Of a stretch of 64,000 bases of DNA, positions 24,701-37,896 are shown piece by piece. A program made the translations under genes and the position numbers. The notes under the pieces were generated by a model. The model made no database searches and was not told the origin of the DNA. It worked only from the letters and a program-made list of their open reading frames with translations. Within the stretch, counting starts at the first letter, position 1; each line of letters starts with the position of its first letter. The DNA lies in assembly GCA_000181795.3 (NCBI GenBank), contig CM012954.1, forward strand, positions 2,116,060 through 2,180,059, in the 5' to 3' direction. Source of the stretch: Trichinella spiralis. Taxonomy: Eukaryota; Nematoda; Enoplea; Trichinellida; Trichinellidae.

Positions 24701-27700
24701 TGGCAATGGAATTATTAGACGTGAAATGCATTTCATTCATCACATGAAATCGGTTTCAGCAGACTATTTATTTATTTGAAAACATTTTGCTTTCGAACCT
24801 TGTAGGCATAAAGATTTTTATTTGGAAAAAATCTCCGTCAGTCAGCATGTTGTGTTGTTCGCTTAGAATAATATAATGTGATATAATTATTTATTAATTG
24901 TAAAAGCTGTTGTCCTTTTGCCGAGGTTGCTTGCTCTGCCAGCGCATTTTAATTTGATCTTATCATATCTGAGTTTATTCTATTCATTGGCGTGAATAAC
25001 TGAAATTTGCATTTTAAGTTCTCTTACAAAATTCATTCAACTAGGTTGAATATTCTTCAAATGTTTGAAGTGAATTTTATCAGCATAGTGAATTTATCAT
25101 ATGAAGCATTTGTGAAATTGTAATTTTAAGAAACTGCTAAGTTGCGAGATTTTTTCCTTTGAGAAAGTATATATATATATATACATATATAGGAACACTT
25201 TTTGTCAGGCAGCATGAGAAATGTTGCCATTTCAAAAGTTTAGAAATCTGAAAGTGAAGTTTTCTTTTTAATGAATTTAAATTTAAAAATAAGGAGAAAG
25301 AAAATTGTCAGAGAAATTGACATTTGCATTCAATTCTAAACTTTATTCTCTTTTTGAAAAGAAGATATGCTTTGAAATCGATTGGGAATTTTTGACGTGG
25401 GAGATGAGGAAAATTGAAAGAATAAGTTGTATCTTTTGGTTAAACAATCTTTTTCTGTTGTTTATTTCTTCAATTAATTTATTCATAATTGATTAAGAAA
25501 ATTAATTCGTGCAAACATTAGTAAAGCTGTAATTACTCACCATAAGTTTCATTTGGTCCACTTGTTTCAGTAGGCTGTTTCTGTAAGGATTTAAATTGCA
25601 CAATGTTACGACCGGGAAAAGGCTGGTTTCGAATTTGAGCTGAAAAAATATATGCATTTTTTTTTCTTGTGAAACATGAAAGTTGAGGAAAGAAAACTCT
25701 ACCTACTTTTTTGAAAAATTTACTAGTGTATTATTGAGTATTATTCGTTTTAATTTTTCCCAAAACAGGATGAAATTTGTCGTAAAATTTATTTTTAATA
25801 ACTGCTCATAATTCAAGTTTATGGATCAATCAAATTGCACCTCTAGAAAGTTGCGCAATTCTTTCAAGTGTATTTTTATAAGATTGGTTTATTTTTTGCA
25901 ATAGCATTTCATTTCCGGGAGCGTGACTGAAGAATATTTTTGATTGTTTCTGCCACGCTGTTTCTCATTGTCACACATCTTGGCCACTGAGATGAAGCTT
26001 CTTGCTAACAATGCACGCGCATTAACAACTTGTGGCTTTGTTGCATTGGAATAGATTTTCTCTTGTTTTGTTATTGCTTGCTTGGATATGAATGACGGAA
26101 ATAATAATCAACTCTGCATGCGCAACTTTATAATTTTTGGCATGTCAGAAAATGAGTTAAGTTTGCCGGCTCAGATCTTAAGCGAAAAATGACCGTCATC
26201 AAATTCCTACGTCGAGATTAACATGAAATCAAAATGCAGCGATGCAAAGCAGCACTTGAAACGGCATCTGATGCAAATTTTCATTATCTCTTATTTATTT
26301 ATAGCGGCAAAATCCAAAAAAAATACACAGGTTTTTTTATATTCAGCATCTTCTGAAGTGTAGCAGAGAGTTGTTCCATGTGAAAAGTTTTACAAAGTAG
26401 TGTGATCAGCATTCTATTAGGGGTTGTCAATTTTGCCAGAGATGTTGTTTACTAGCTAGTGAAGCGTAAACGGAACAGGCTGTGAACACAACCCCTTAAA
26501 CACTTCTTGACGAGGCTCACTGGTGCAATTATCGAATATGACACTTTGCAGTTGATGCTTAAAATGCGCGCCTAAAATTTTTACTCTAGCTTTTGATTAA
26601 AATAAAAGAAGCGTGTGTCAGAAATAACTTATTCATGCGAACGAATGGAAATATGAAAATTTATTTGCTAGAGCTAGCTAACTGGCTTGCTTTTGAAAAG
26701 CTTTCACATTGAATGGAATTTTTTTTCTTTTTAAATTTCAATTTTTCCTTTTTCATCTTTATCTTCTGATTGGATGAATTTTCTTGCACATTTTTTACCG
26801 AATGGAGAATTGAATTTGAAATTTAGACTTTTTTTCCAAAAAACAATAACGCGAAAATTTTAGACTTGTAAAAGTCTTGAAATAATTGCCACATTACATA
26901 TGTTGTATGGTTGAAAAGTGTAAAAAGAAGAAAAAAATTGAATCCACCATTTCGTGTTGGAGGGGGATTGACGAAAAAGCAGCGCCGACGGTTATTAATT
27001 TATGTATGTATGTATGTATATGTATATATATACATGCATGCTAAGGAAGCATTTTGCAAAAATCTCGCAACACTGACGCAGCGGATACGTAATAGATGCG
27101 CAAGGAAAAAATGAGCTCGTTCAGATAAATTATTCTATCTTGTTTTGGGCTTCTCGAATCATTGAAAATTTTGTCACGTTGGAAAAATTGGTGAAAATGA
27201 CAAATTGCTGCTTAACCAAGTTGAAAACTTCGAGCGTTGACTTTTGAATGGATGGATGATGCAGGAAAGGAAAACGAAAGTGTTAATTGAAGTTTGTTAG
27301 TTGAAAGTTGTTGTCACCGCCGCGACTGTTCGCCTTGTTCTTCTCATGAGATGTACAAGAGATTTGGTTCTTTTTGTTCTTCTTCTTCGATCAGTTTCAC
27401 TTTCCTAACTATTGCTTGCAGCAGCAGTTGTGTGAAAAATGATGAAAAGTTAATCACAGATCTCTTGAACAACGACAAAGAAAGAAACATATCAACAGCA
27501 ATAATTTTACTCCAAGTGATGAAAATTGACACCATCAGAATGGAAAGCAAAACATCCGCATCATAATATATATATATGTATATTTCTCAAGTGATGCCGT
27601 GTTGCAAATTGAAGCAGTTTTTGCATCGATCGTAAATTTGTTGTTTATTACTTTCTCTTATATTATTCTCTTGCTAAAACAGCGCGAATCATAATTCTTG

Positions 27701-30138
27701 TTGTATACCAAATGCGGTGATGTGTCATTTTCTTGTAACGCTGAAAAATTGCATCAAATCAATGGAAATGACCAAGTCTGTACTTGCACTTGCACTACTG
27801 TTTGTACTTGCATCAATCAACGCACACAGATGGACATTTTCCTTTTTCAAACGGGTCATTCTATTCCTGCTCGAAGAATGCAAATTTCTTTTGAAAATAA
27901 TTATAATGAATTAAAGAATAGTAATTTGAGGAGGGGGACAGTGATTATTGGAAATTTTCATTTCACATTGCTTACTTGATCCAATTTAAATAGTCAAATT
28001 AGTTTATAATAAATTTCATGCCTCTCTTATTATTGAGAATTGGTATTTCTTTCAAAACATCATTAATAATACGAGTAGTGAGTGATACTGCTTAAATATT
28101 TTAGTCGTTTACGTCAAAGTATCTTCTCTCTCTTTCTTTCTTTCTCTCTCTCTCTCTCGTTCTCTCTTCTTAAGCTCAACAGTTGTACTTATTTTTTCTT
28201 CTTTATCCTTTATTTTTCATTTTTCTTTTTAGGCAAACTTTTCATTTTACCTCGGCATCTTTTTATTATGCTTATTATTTTTACATCCACACCGGATATT
28301 TCCTTTTCTTTTTTGTTATTTACTTTTTTTTACTTGGCAATAACAATAAGAAAAATGAAAATATTATTCTCAACCTTTTTTTCATACTTACGAAGTTCTA
28401 AACTTGATGTTATCATATTTGAAGAGGCAATTTTCAAAATTTGATGAAAGAGTGAAAACGTAAATTTCTGTTGACGTTGAGGCTTGTAGAAGTTTTTCTA
28501 TTTGGCAAATAAATTGTTCCTATCGATCGGCTATCAAGTGTCACAATCTCAGCAAAGTAAAAGCAGACATTTTTGGAATGTGCCCCATTCCGTTGAGATA
28601 TAATATCAACCATTCTTTGTCACAGGTCATATATCCGTCAAAAGTGTTGTCTCATGGTTTTTCTTTTACCAGGGTTTTTCTTCCTTCTCACTGTTTTCTT
28701 TTTTCTGCACTTGTTTGATCAGATACTCAAATTTGACAAATTGAGCATTTCCTCTATTTTTTGTTCAGTAATTTCAACCACAACTTTTAGATGATCACGA
28801 AAATTGGAGTGAATTTTTCATACATGCTTTATTTATTGGAAATATATTTGTTTATTAAATTTGAACTGCTAGCTAGCTAGCAAACAAGAGAAAAAAGACA
28901 ATCGCTTAGATTCCGTATTATTTTACATAAGTGTAACACTTTCTCTCGTTACTAAAGATAATATCATCGATGTTCTGAATTCCCTTCAATTTTATTCTGC
29001 CAAACCAAAAATTGAAAAAATTTCTCTAAAAGTCATTGATCTGTGTTGTATATCTATATACATTGTGTGTGTGTGTGTGTGCGTGCGTATTTAGCGAGAA
29101 GTATGAAGCATATCTGTGAACCAGTAGGTGATAACGGTGCGTCGAGTTTTATCTTAAAACGCAAGATAATTAACTGATGCATTTTAAAGATGACATTTCA
29201 CATTTGCTGATATGAAGAAATATGTAAATAAAAACGCTGCTACTTTTTCAGTAATTTGGGACGAAAAATCGTTTTCGCAACGTAGCCACACATTGGCGAA
29301 ATTTTGCTTTTATTTATGAAAATGGTATATCAGCTGCTGTTGAAAATAATTGCAGCAGTTGACATTTTCATTCAACATAGCATAGGCAAGCAGTTTTCAC
29401 TCTGAACTGCGAATGGTCTTGCACTCGTGGATGGGGGACTGACTGACTATTTGTGTTTACAATGTCTTTTTATCTCTCAAGGATCAATTGAAGCAGCACA
29501 TGGCCTGAAACACAGCGTTCAGTACCGTCTGTATACATTGTTTATGCGTAGGTGCAGTGGACATTCTTACAGGCGATGTCAGGGGGTAATCTGTGGCAGA
29601 GACAATCTTGCAACAAAACAATAAATCTATTCCGACGTAGGGCTGTGTGAGTAGCGTGTAAAAATGAATATTCCTTATTATTTCTTTCTGCTTCTCAAGT
29701 TAACCCTGCTCATTCTTTGTTATCACATGCTTGCGACACCAGCTTACTACCTCTCCGATTGGCTAATATTCAGTATATGAAAATTGAAGCCGAAATGCAC
29801 GTAAAGAACAGTTTTTTTTAAATTTCAGTATTAGTATAAAATCAAAGGAATAATAATAATATTATTATTAATACTATTAAAGCAAATTCCTGTCTTACCT
29901 CTACTTGGGTCGTGGTTTCGAATCGAAGAAATCGTGCAATCAACAAGCTCAGCTGGAATAGGAACACTGTCAGCGATGTGACACAGACGAAAGTCCAGAA
30001 TGCTCCTTCGCGCTTTGTTGTTGCCATTCCAATTCTGGGCACGCCATGTGCGGTCGTTTTGTCGCTGAAGTTTAGCAGCAGATTTTTGAACCGTCTCTTG
30101 GTGGTTGTATCTCTTTGAAAAGTAACTCGATTCGACAT
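21749..30138 (-). CDS. degenerin (DEG/ENaC channel), UNC-8-like
   Basis: Amiloride-type sodium channel subunit of the plasma membrane. Fourteen exons join in frame into 715 residues: 29899-30138, 25541-25639, 24197-24416, 23757-24139, 23538-23695, 23380-23480, 23152-23312, 22908-23003, 22733-22847, 22513-22597, 22390-22447, 22275-22321, 22109-22184 and 21749-22057. Landmarks: the gating His-Gly pair (HG, 31-32) in [12 protein letters not shown]1 at about 47-70, [12 protein letters not shown] just outside it, the degenerin segments [51 protein letters not shown] and GCYRSC with [10 protein letters not shown], the [13 protein letters not shown] pore/TM2 entry (about 621-633), then a polar C-terminus. 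Matches are closest to the UNC-8/DEL-1 type, which works in motor neurons or mechanosensation. Oddities: a threonine homopolymer at about 264-298, and a GTGGGG donor after exon 3. The start at 30138 may be preceded by another exon. Confidence 0.93.
23832..23896. repeat. trinucleotide microsatellite coding poly-Thr
   Basis: About eight GTA units run directly into about nine GTT units on the plus strand. They are read as ACT/ACA-type threonine codons (ACT, AAC-phase shifted to ACA) in the degenerin on the minus strand. The tract lies in the extracellular domain and is expected to vary in length between individuals. Confidence 0.85.
24417..25540 (-). other. degenerin intron 2
   Basis: 1.1-kb intron between the exon ending NLNPY...KLM and the exon starting FDAFDNKP. 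It contains a (TA)n run at about 25169-25191. No nested gene was seen. Confidence 0.7.
25640..29898 (-). other. degenerin intron 1, 4.3 kb
   Basis: Separates the TM1 exon from the rest of the channel. It contains (TATG)n and TATA runs near 27001-27033, a (CT)n/(TTTC)n tract near 28120-28165, GCTAGCTAGC at 28868-28881 and a (TG)n run at 29064-29082. Short open frames at 27294-27566, 27698-27979 and 29427-29624 have no splice or family support. The part at 29400-29640 is locally richer in G+C. Confidence 0.6.
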
Positions 30139-30631
30139 CGTCTAGTGGGAAAATGCTAGAATTGGTTGGTGTAGGACTTGTTTGTCGAATACCGGCTAGC
30201 CGACCGTTGCTAGCTGACACAGCATTAGTCGTCTGCGACACGACATTGGACTCGTAAGAGTCGAACGTTGGTCGCCAACGTGGAAACTGGCCTCGTTGTT
30301 TGTAGTGGGGATGGGGATTGTTCGTTCGCGATTTAGCCAAATGTGTAAAACAACTTCGCGTTGTTGGCGTGATTTGGGCAGCAACTGTTGTCGTGTATAT
30401 CCAATGCCAGAGATCCCGTATAGATAAGAGCAAGAAGGTTGTTGTCTGTTGTCAGAAACGTCGATGCCTAGAATGGGTGTCGTCGGGCGGTCAACGAATT
30501 CAGTTTCCGTTGCCGAAGAGCAAATTCAACTCTTATATCATGGATACTCAATTTTGAATGTTGATCATCATATTTTAGTTTGGCCATGACGATGCGGTGT
30601 CACATCACCGGGTTCCATGTGATCTGCTTAC

Positions 30632-30760
30632 CAGCAGAGCAATGAAACACATTCAACTGAGCAGTGTGTTTGTTGGCTTTGAAGCGGTGCAGGCGCACAC
30701 GTAACGCGAGCGCTCAGCACGCCAGAGAATGCCGAATGATTGGCGCAGGGTGGATTCCCT
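30632..30760 (-). promoter_or_regulatory. candidate 5' exon and promoter of the degenerin
   Basis: On the minus strand a consensus donor GTAAGC follows position 30632, ending a G+C-richer stretch (30590-30900) that stands out in AT-rich DNA. An acceptor-like cccactag lies three bases before the ATG at 30138. Joining these gives a leader exon. An ATG seven codons before the donor (MCFIALL) would also be in frame, so the exon could add residues or be 5'UTR. Not decidable from sequence alone. Confidence 0.35.
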
Positions 30761-33700
30761 TCTTCCCTCCCCACGCGTATTCATATCATTTGATTAGCAG
30801 CATTATTGCTTAAGCGTGAACGCACGTCGTCGATCACGCATTCCAATGTCGACCGTGTGACGACCACTGTTAGTCGCGCTAGTTAGCAATTAGAGGATAT
30901 ATTTTACAACCATAGAAAAAATAGCTTCTGAAAGCAGGCCAATAAAAAGATGAATGAACAAGTTATTATTAATGAGTTGAAGTTTTCCATAATTAGCATG
31001 TTTCTCGTTTTATATCAATAAGAAAATTCTTATTTTCAAACGTACCATTGAAATGATTGATCATAATTGGGAATGAAATTGAATTGCACTTTGGGGGGAT
31101 TAAGAAAATTAGCCGACATTCTGTCAGCTCGTTTTCTGTTGGTTCGTTGAACTCCTTCAACAGGCAAACAATTTCCATACACGCGATGATGAATTTCTGT
31201 TCTTTTTGAATAAATTCAGTTCACAAATTTGAAAAGATTTTCTTTTCATATTGTAAGGAATGAAGAATGGACGGAATTGAATTTGTGAGGAATTCGAATT
31301 TTCAGTTGATGTGGATTTTTGTTAAAATATTATCTTTCTTTAAGCAATATATACGTATAATGATGCTTACAATAATAAGTGTTCGCCTGTTGAGAAATGC
31401 ATAATTTCATAAACAACAATAAGCATATTGTTATTGAATTCAATTTTCAGAAAAATGAAATGATTATCAGAAATTAATATGGACAATTTTATGACATATA
31501 TCTTGGACAAAAATAACTTCATCTTAAGCGATATTTCTTATTTTGCATGCGCGATGGAAACATTAAACTTAGCATCAATCTTTAATCATCAAACAATTTT
31601 TCCTTAGCAGCAAACTTTGTAACAGCATTTGCTACGTGAAATCATGAAAAGAGGATGCAGTGCTTGAATAATAAAGTTATCTGAATAATTTTCAACGCCG
31701 ATTGCTGTTTCAAAGGGTTTTCAAATGAACATTAAATTTGTCACATTTGACTGACAAGTGAACACGCAGCAAATAAGTTTGACTGTTAAAAAATGAAATA
31801 GCTAATGATTTTATTGTTAATGAACAAAACATTGTTTAACATGTTGTTCAAAAGCGTAAATTTAAAAGAAACAATGTCAGAAAAAGGAGTGCTCTTGTGT
31901 TTCTTTGAAATTATGTATGTAATATGCACGCATAAATTTTTCATCATTTTTATTGGCTCCTTCAACAGAGGAAAATGTGAAATATTTTTAAAAATATGTC
32001 ATGAAAACTTAATAGATGATCAAAAAAATTATTAATGCGTTAATGATGTTACCACGGTGTGTCTGACTGGCTGAACTGATGTTACTTGTTGCTTTCATGT
32101 GATTTTGCATTTCTTATTTTTGTTAATTTTTTATCGAAATTGTTCACCATTTTTTCAGATTTCTATTCTGAGACTTTAAAAAATTAAGCGAAACAAATGA
32201 TTAAATCGATAAGTTTAGCACTTTAGTTTGTCACAACGCAATTTATTCGATAATATCTAGTCATGATAAGGCGGTTTAAAATTTACTATTTATAATGGCG
32301 CGGCACAAAAATGGAAGCATATCTATTGATCAGCATTCTTTAACATTAGAGATTTGAATTTGTTAAACAGCGAAGATTGAATTGAAATGCTATGATGAAG
32401 AAACAGCATACAAAACAAGTATATAATATAATATAATATAATATAATATAATATAATATAATATAATATAATATAATATAATATAATATAATATAATGTA
32501 ATATTGGCATTATATGTTCCCAGAATGGTCATTTTGAATAAATATTTTTGGGAAAAGCTGAAATTTGTAATTGTATTGTTTGCTTGTTTTCATTGTAGCT
32601 GAATTTTATTATTAATTCCAATGTTGAACAAGCACATAATCAATGAACTATTACTGGAGATGTAGAATGGAAGTAATTTTCTTTTTTTTCTACTGTAATA
32701 ATCTTTTTAAAATTTCAAACAGTTTTGTGAATTCAAAGTTTTTCAGCATCCGTTAATTGCTAGGAAAATGCAGATGTGAAAAGAAAAGAGTTTTTCTGAA
32801 TATTAATGTATTTTTTTACACTCATTTGTTTTTTTTGTGATGCAGAAAAATTATAGATAATTAGCAACATTTTAAACCTGCATACATCGATGAGCAATCA
32901 GTCATGTTGTTAGCTTTGTTGGTACTGTAGAATATACGATTGAAAGAAATACAGCACATCTTCGTCGAGAGAATTATGAAGCGCATTTATTTGGATTTAA
33001 ATTGAATTTCTCATTTCTGAGCAAAACATGTGGGAATATTCAAACGGCAATTATTCGTTTTCTTTTTATGTATCGTTTCTAAAATGGGCTAAATGAATTT
33101 CAATTCTTCACTGAAGCACCACTGACTTGGAAAGATTTCTTATGGTGCTTTGGCAGAGTAGCTGAACGCTTTACTTAACCGTAAATATTTAATCACTTTG
33201 TAAAATGCCAAAATTTTGGCGATTTATTTATTTTTTTTCATTAGCAGAAAATTGGATGAATTCACTCTTACGCAGTTGTATAAGACTATTTAGATACTGG
33301 ACTATTTCTTCGACCGTAATGGCAAATAATTATAGCGCAATTTTTGGATGAATTTTGATATCATAGAAGTGATGAATTCAAATTATATAAATGAAACTTT
33401 TTTTAAATAAATGAATTTAAAGTGAATTAATTTGGCCAATGCTGTAGTATGAATATGAATTATTTTAAGGAATAATTTTATTGTCATTGATAATTTTAAT
33501 GAAAATCCATATAACTAAATGTCAAATGATATCATGAATCTAGCTCAACTGAAAAGTGGTAGCAAAAGAGATATTGAAAGTTGAGAACAATAATCGTTTA
33601 AAGTGAAATATTAATTGTTTATTAATGTTAATATTGTATCGCTTATAGCATACAAATTATTATTAATCTCTGAGTCATAGGTCAAGTTTTGAGTTGAAAC

Positions 33701-36700
33701 ATACGTTTTAAATCCAATGCTGTGAATTTTGGAACTGTAAAGTTAGTTAACATTATTATTATTGTTGTTGTTGATGTAGTTAAGCCGTCAGTATCACTGT
33801 AATAAAGCTGAAGGTAAAAAGTGGTTTAACATTGCCGTAACAGGGGAAATTCCGATCTTACTCAATCCATTATTTGGAGAATAGATATTTGATTGCATTT
33901 ATAATTGAAATAATCGATTAAAAGTCATTAAAATATGTTTTTAAATTATTTAATAATGCATATATTTCCAAGAGCAGAACAATAAATAACAAATAGTATT
34001 AAAATGTTCAAAATTATATTTACATGAAATAAGTTTTCTTCAGAGAAATTATATAAGCAATCATTATGATCATTCTTCTGTTAATATTATAAATTATACT
34101 TTTTATGTATAAATTATTACTTTAGTCAGAATCGGTTGAAACATTTTAATAAACAGTTAAAACTGATCATGAAAGAATTTTTGAAAAATGTATTTAGAAT
34201 GTATAAATAATTGTTGCTTATTAATAATAAGCATATACTTTATAATAATTGAAATCATTAGCACTGAGGTTAAAGCTTTTAGCGGCAAATAATTTTTGAG
34301 CAATAATTGAAGATTTTCAAGTTCAAGTTCAAGTGTTTTTCAATTTTTGTTGAAATTTCACCTTTCAAAGATTTAAAAGTTGCTGATCTTTGTTTTGAAA
34401 CGTGTTTCTGTAGTTTTCTAATCAACTGATAATTCTCTTAATAAATTGAAATTATGGCTTGTTTCACTTCATTCATTTGCAGTCCTATATGTTAGATACT
34501 ATAACTAGGTATTCTGATGTTAATTGAAGGCTTCAAATGAAGAATTGCACTTGGTACCTACCAATTCTGCTTTGCAGCGTTATGCGTGCAAGAGTTATAC
34601 AGGAGAAAGAATGGTCAAATTCATAACGTTCAAGTTCGTAACGATTTGCAAAGCATAAATGGTACGTTTTCCTTTTTAATTAATTAAAGGTTGTTTATCT
34701 TTTTCATAATAATTCAATGAATGTCGTCAGATCAGAAAAACGTTTCTATTCATTTTTATCAATCTTATGCAAAGGAGGTGCACGAAATTGAATGCGTATC
34801 ACTGCAGTGTTCGTTAAACTCAAATGATTAAGAATATTTGTAAAGGCAAATGAAAAAGATATGATATTATGATAAATATTACTTTAGTGTATGGAAAATT
34901 CTAACGTGCGTTGTTGTGTGCTTAGATGCTACAAATTACTTAATACAATTTCTTTATATCAGCTAAATGTTTTGATTTAGCTTTTCAGACGATTTTATTA
35001 GCTGTGATTAATTCAATAATTGGTGGATTTGAATTGCCGAATATTGCTTCGAAACTAAACGCTGTTTATTAATTATTAATAATATCAGTGACGTGAATGA
35101 AAGTGTAGGTCACAGAATTTTCTCATTGACAAATGTAATGAAAAGAAATCCTATGTCATTGTAATTTAAAAAGTAAGAACAGAAGAAAATAAATTAAAAT
35201 TAAAAAATATAGTTTATTATTGTCAGTAGTAGTTAGCTGCATGCTATGAAACTGAGGCATCACATTAGTTCAGTTTAAATGTAGTACAGCTTTATTTAGT
35301 AGGCATCTATAAATTTAAGAGGAAATTTCAAGAATGTATCGTAAGTGATTAATTGGAAGAATGCGTCATCCTAGCGAATTAGCATGTTATCAAAATATGT
35401 TTTTATTTTACAATGGGATGAGTTTCGCTTTTCGAACCAGCAAAGGGCCGACTGCAGCATAGTGCACAGGTTGAGCAGATTTCAAGTCGATCATTATAAC
35501 AGCAGGTTGCATTTTCTACTAATGGCATTGGGTATGCGGCTTCAGGCTAGCCGGAAGAACGAATTTTGATCCTACAAATAATAATACATTGCACTTAAGA
35601 ATAATATTGGCACATTGAAATTCTTGATTATGCACTTTGAATTTTCTCTTCAATTCTTTTCAACATTTAGAATAAAAAGGAAATATTGAACATACATCAG
35701 ACAACAGTTTTAACGGACAATGACTGACGTTAGCTGTTCAAACACTTAGCAACACTTGCAATTAGAACTAATAATTTCGTTCGATTGGACGAGTTTAATA
35801 ACCAACGAAGAAACAGCGCTGAATTTAACATTTAAAATCTGAATATGAAATGACAATAATGCGCATCAGAATTTAAATGAAATAAACATGTTCCCCTTTT
35901 TTTTTAACGAATCTTATTTCATAATTTAAGGAACTTCTGTAGAATCACAGTTCTGAATTTATGCGGAAATTGAATTTTTCTTTAAGTATTTTTATCAAAG
36001 TTTTCTGCAACAACAGTATGAACCTTTAAAACAGCAGTTGAGTGAATATTATGTATTTTCTGTTCTGTTCAATCATAATTCAATTAGTCAGTCGCAGATT
36101 GCAAAATTCTAACATTACTGTCAGTAGATGATGATGGGCAAAATGAAATTAGGCAATGAAAGAAATGATCACAGTGCCAATGTGCAGAAATTAACGTTTC
36201 TTTTTCTTTTTTACTTTGAATAAAATTTGATTCTATCCAAAATTTACTACTGTTGAAATGGCTGTGCTTTGATTGAAATGAATTACGGATGCCGTCAGAT
36301 CAGCAATCAGCATTTTGTTACGATTGGTTAAATTAATTTCACGCGGAAGTATGCAGTGGAAATTGAACAATATCTCAGAAAACAGCACTAAATGAATGAA
36401 GGTTCGTTATGTTGATTTTGTTTTAATTGATAAGTGTGTTATCGTTTAGAAATAGAGAAGAAAAATTATTGCGAATCATCTGGTCGGTTCATTTTGCTGT
36501 CTGCATTCACTGGGCATATTCTCTTCCTCTTCGCTCTCCATCTATTCACCGAGAATACTTCTAGCAAGGTATTTTTTTTTCTCACAAGCAGCTTGTTTCT
36601 TTTTTCAAAATTACCAGTATTAAACAATATTGATTGAGATTAAGATTCAATTTTTTTAATGCAAAAGTTTTGCTTTTACATGCTATTTTTATGACTTGAA

Positions 36701-37896
36701 ATGTTCTAACTAACTGATTGATTAATATTTTTTTGCTTCCATCATTATGCGTATATGACATTGCTTGTGTAAATGTTTCGCATGATGTAACTTTTGTTCA
36801 GAAATACAACATAATTTTTCAGATATGATTTGAACATGTTTGTTAAATGTATGTAATTTTAGATTTTGCACTGATCATTAGGAAATTATCAAATTAAAAA
36901 TAACAAGCCAGTAATTGCAAAAAGTGTTTTTTTTTACTTTTTAATGGCTTTTATTTGTTCTTTTTTGAAATTGTATTTCACTGCAGTGCTTTTCTTTATG
37001 AGCATTTAAGAGAGTGCATAAAGTGGGAAGAGAAGCCGAATCAGATAATGGTTTGAAAATTGATTTATATTGTATAAAGGCAGATTTTCATATCGTCAAG
37101 TTATGCATCACAAGATGAAGCGGCACAATGTTTTCACCTAGGCGAATAATGCGATAATTTATTTCTCTTAAAATGAAAACGTTGTGTACCTTGAGTTGAG
37201 ATGAACAGTGGTTGTTCTTTTCTTGTCTGCAGAAATTTTTTTAGCGAACTGAATTCTAAAAAGCGCTGTTAATTTCATATCTATGCATGATTTCATTGAA
37301 GTCAATTTGCAACAGGTTTGTAACAATAAAAGCATCGATAGTTAATGGAGATATTTGAAATTTGCATACACTTAAGATAGTCAGTTGTTTAAGCACTGAT
37401 TTAGAAAAAAACAATTTGATGCTTCAATTGTTCTATAGCAAAGTAGGAAGCTAATTTGAACATTTAAGTCAAACCAAAGTTTCGAAATGCTACTAGTAAA
37501 ACTTGATGTATTTATTTGTATTCATGCTTGTTTAAATTCATTTGTTTACTACAGAGAAGCTAAATTATTTGTCATCTGTTTGTTGTATTTGTGAATTGTC
37601 TGCTCCCAGTTGAATAGTTTAATTTTTTAATCTATATTCTTTAAAGCATTTTTCTAAGAAGGTTTACCATATTGCGTGACATTTCAAACCGTGGACATTC
37701 ATTTCTAAGGAGGAATATACATGTATCTGATTTGAATTAATTTTTTTTTGATTTCTTAGCATCAAGGTCAAAATTGCGTAATGGAGAAATGCAACGATTA
37801 TTTTCTTGCTGAACTAAAAATGCGTTGTTGACTGTTGCACACAGTTGGCACAACTTTTGGTTTCAGCAGCTACCGTTTTGGTTTCTTCGCCTGAAA
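30761..37896. other. 7-kb AT-rich intergenic region
   Basis: No gene could be supported. Open frames are short and AT-driven. It contains the (TATAA)n array at 32419-32500 and a small G+C-richer island at about 35410-35570 with an open plus-strand frame but no splice sites. This is the largest gene-free stretch in the window. Confidence 0.55.
32419..32500. repeat. (TATAA)n pentanucleotide microsatellite
   Basis: About 16 near-perfect tandem copies of a five-base unit (ATATA in register, equal to TATAA). The tyrosine/isoleucine-rich minus-strand frame across it is an artefact of the repeat. Confidence 0.95.

Noticed and set aside
28082-28444. 120-codon plus-strand hydrophobic Ser/Phe/Leu frame
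   Set aside because: Made by CT-rich and T-rich simple sequence inside the degenerin intron; no homology or splice support.
29831-30433. 200-codon open frame on the minus strand
   Set aside because: The frame overlapping it at 29899-30138 encodes the degenerin TM1 region with clear family motifs. The longer frame has no recognisable domain, and coding constraint in the other frame keeps it open.
32323-32532. Minus-strand frame rich in Tyr/Ile/Leu
   Set aside because: It is the translation of the (TATAA)n microsatellite.
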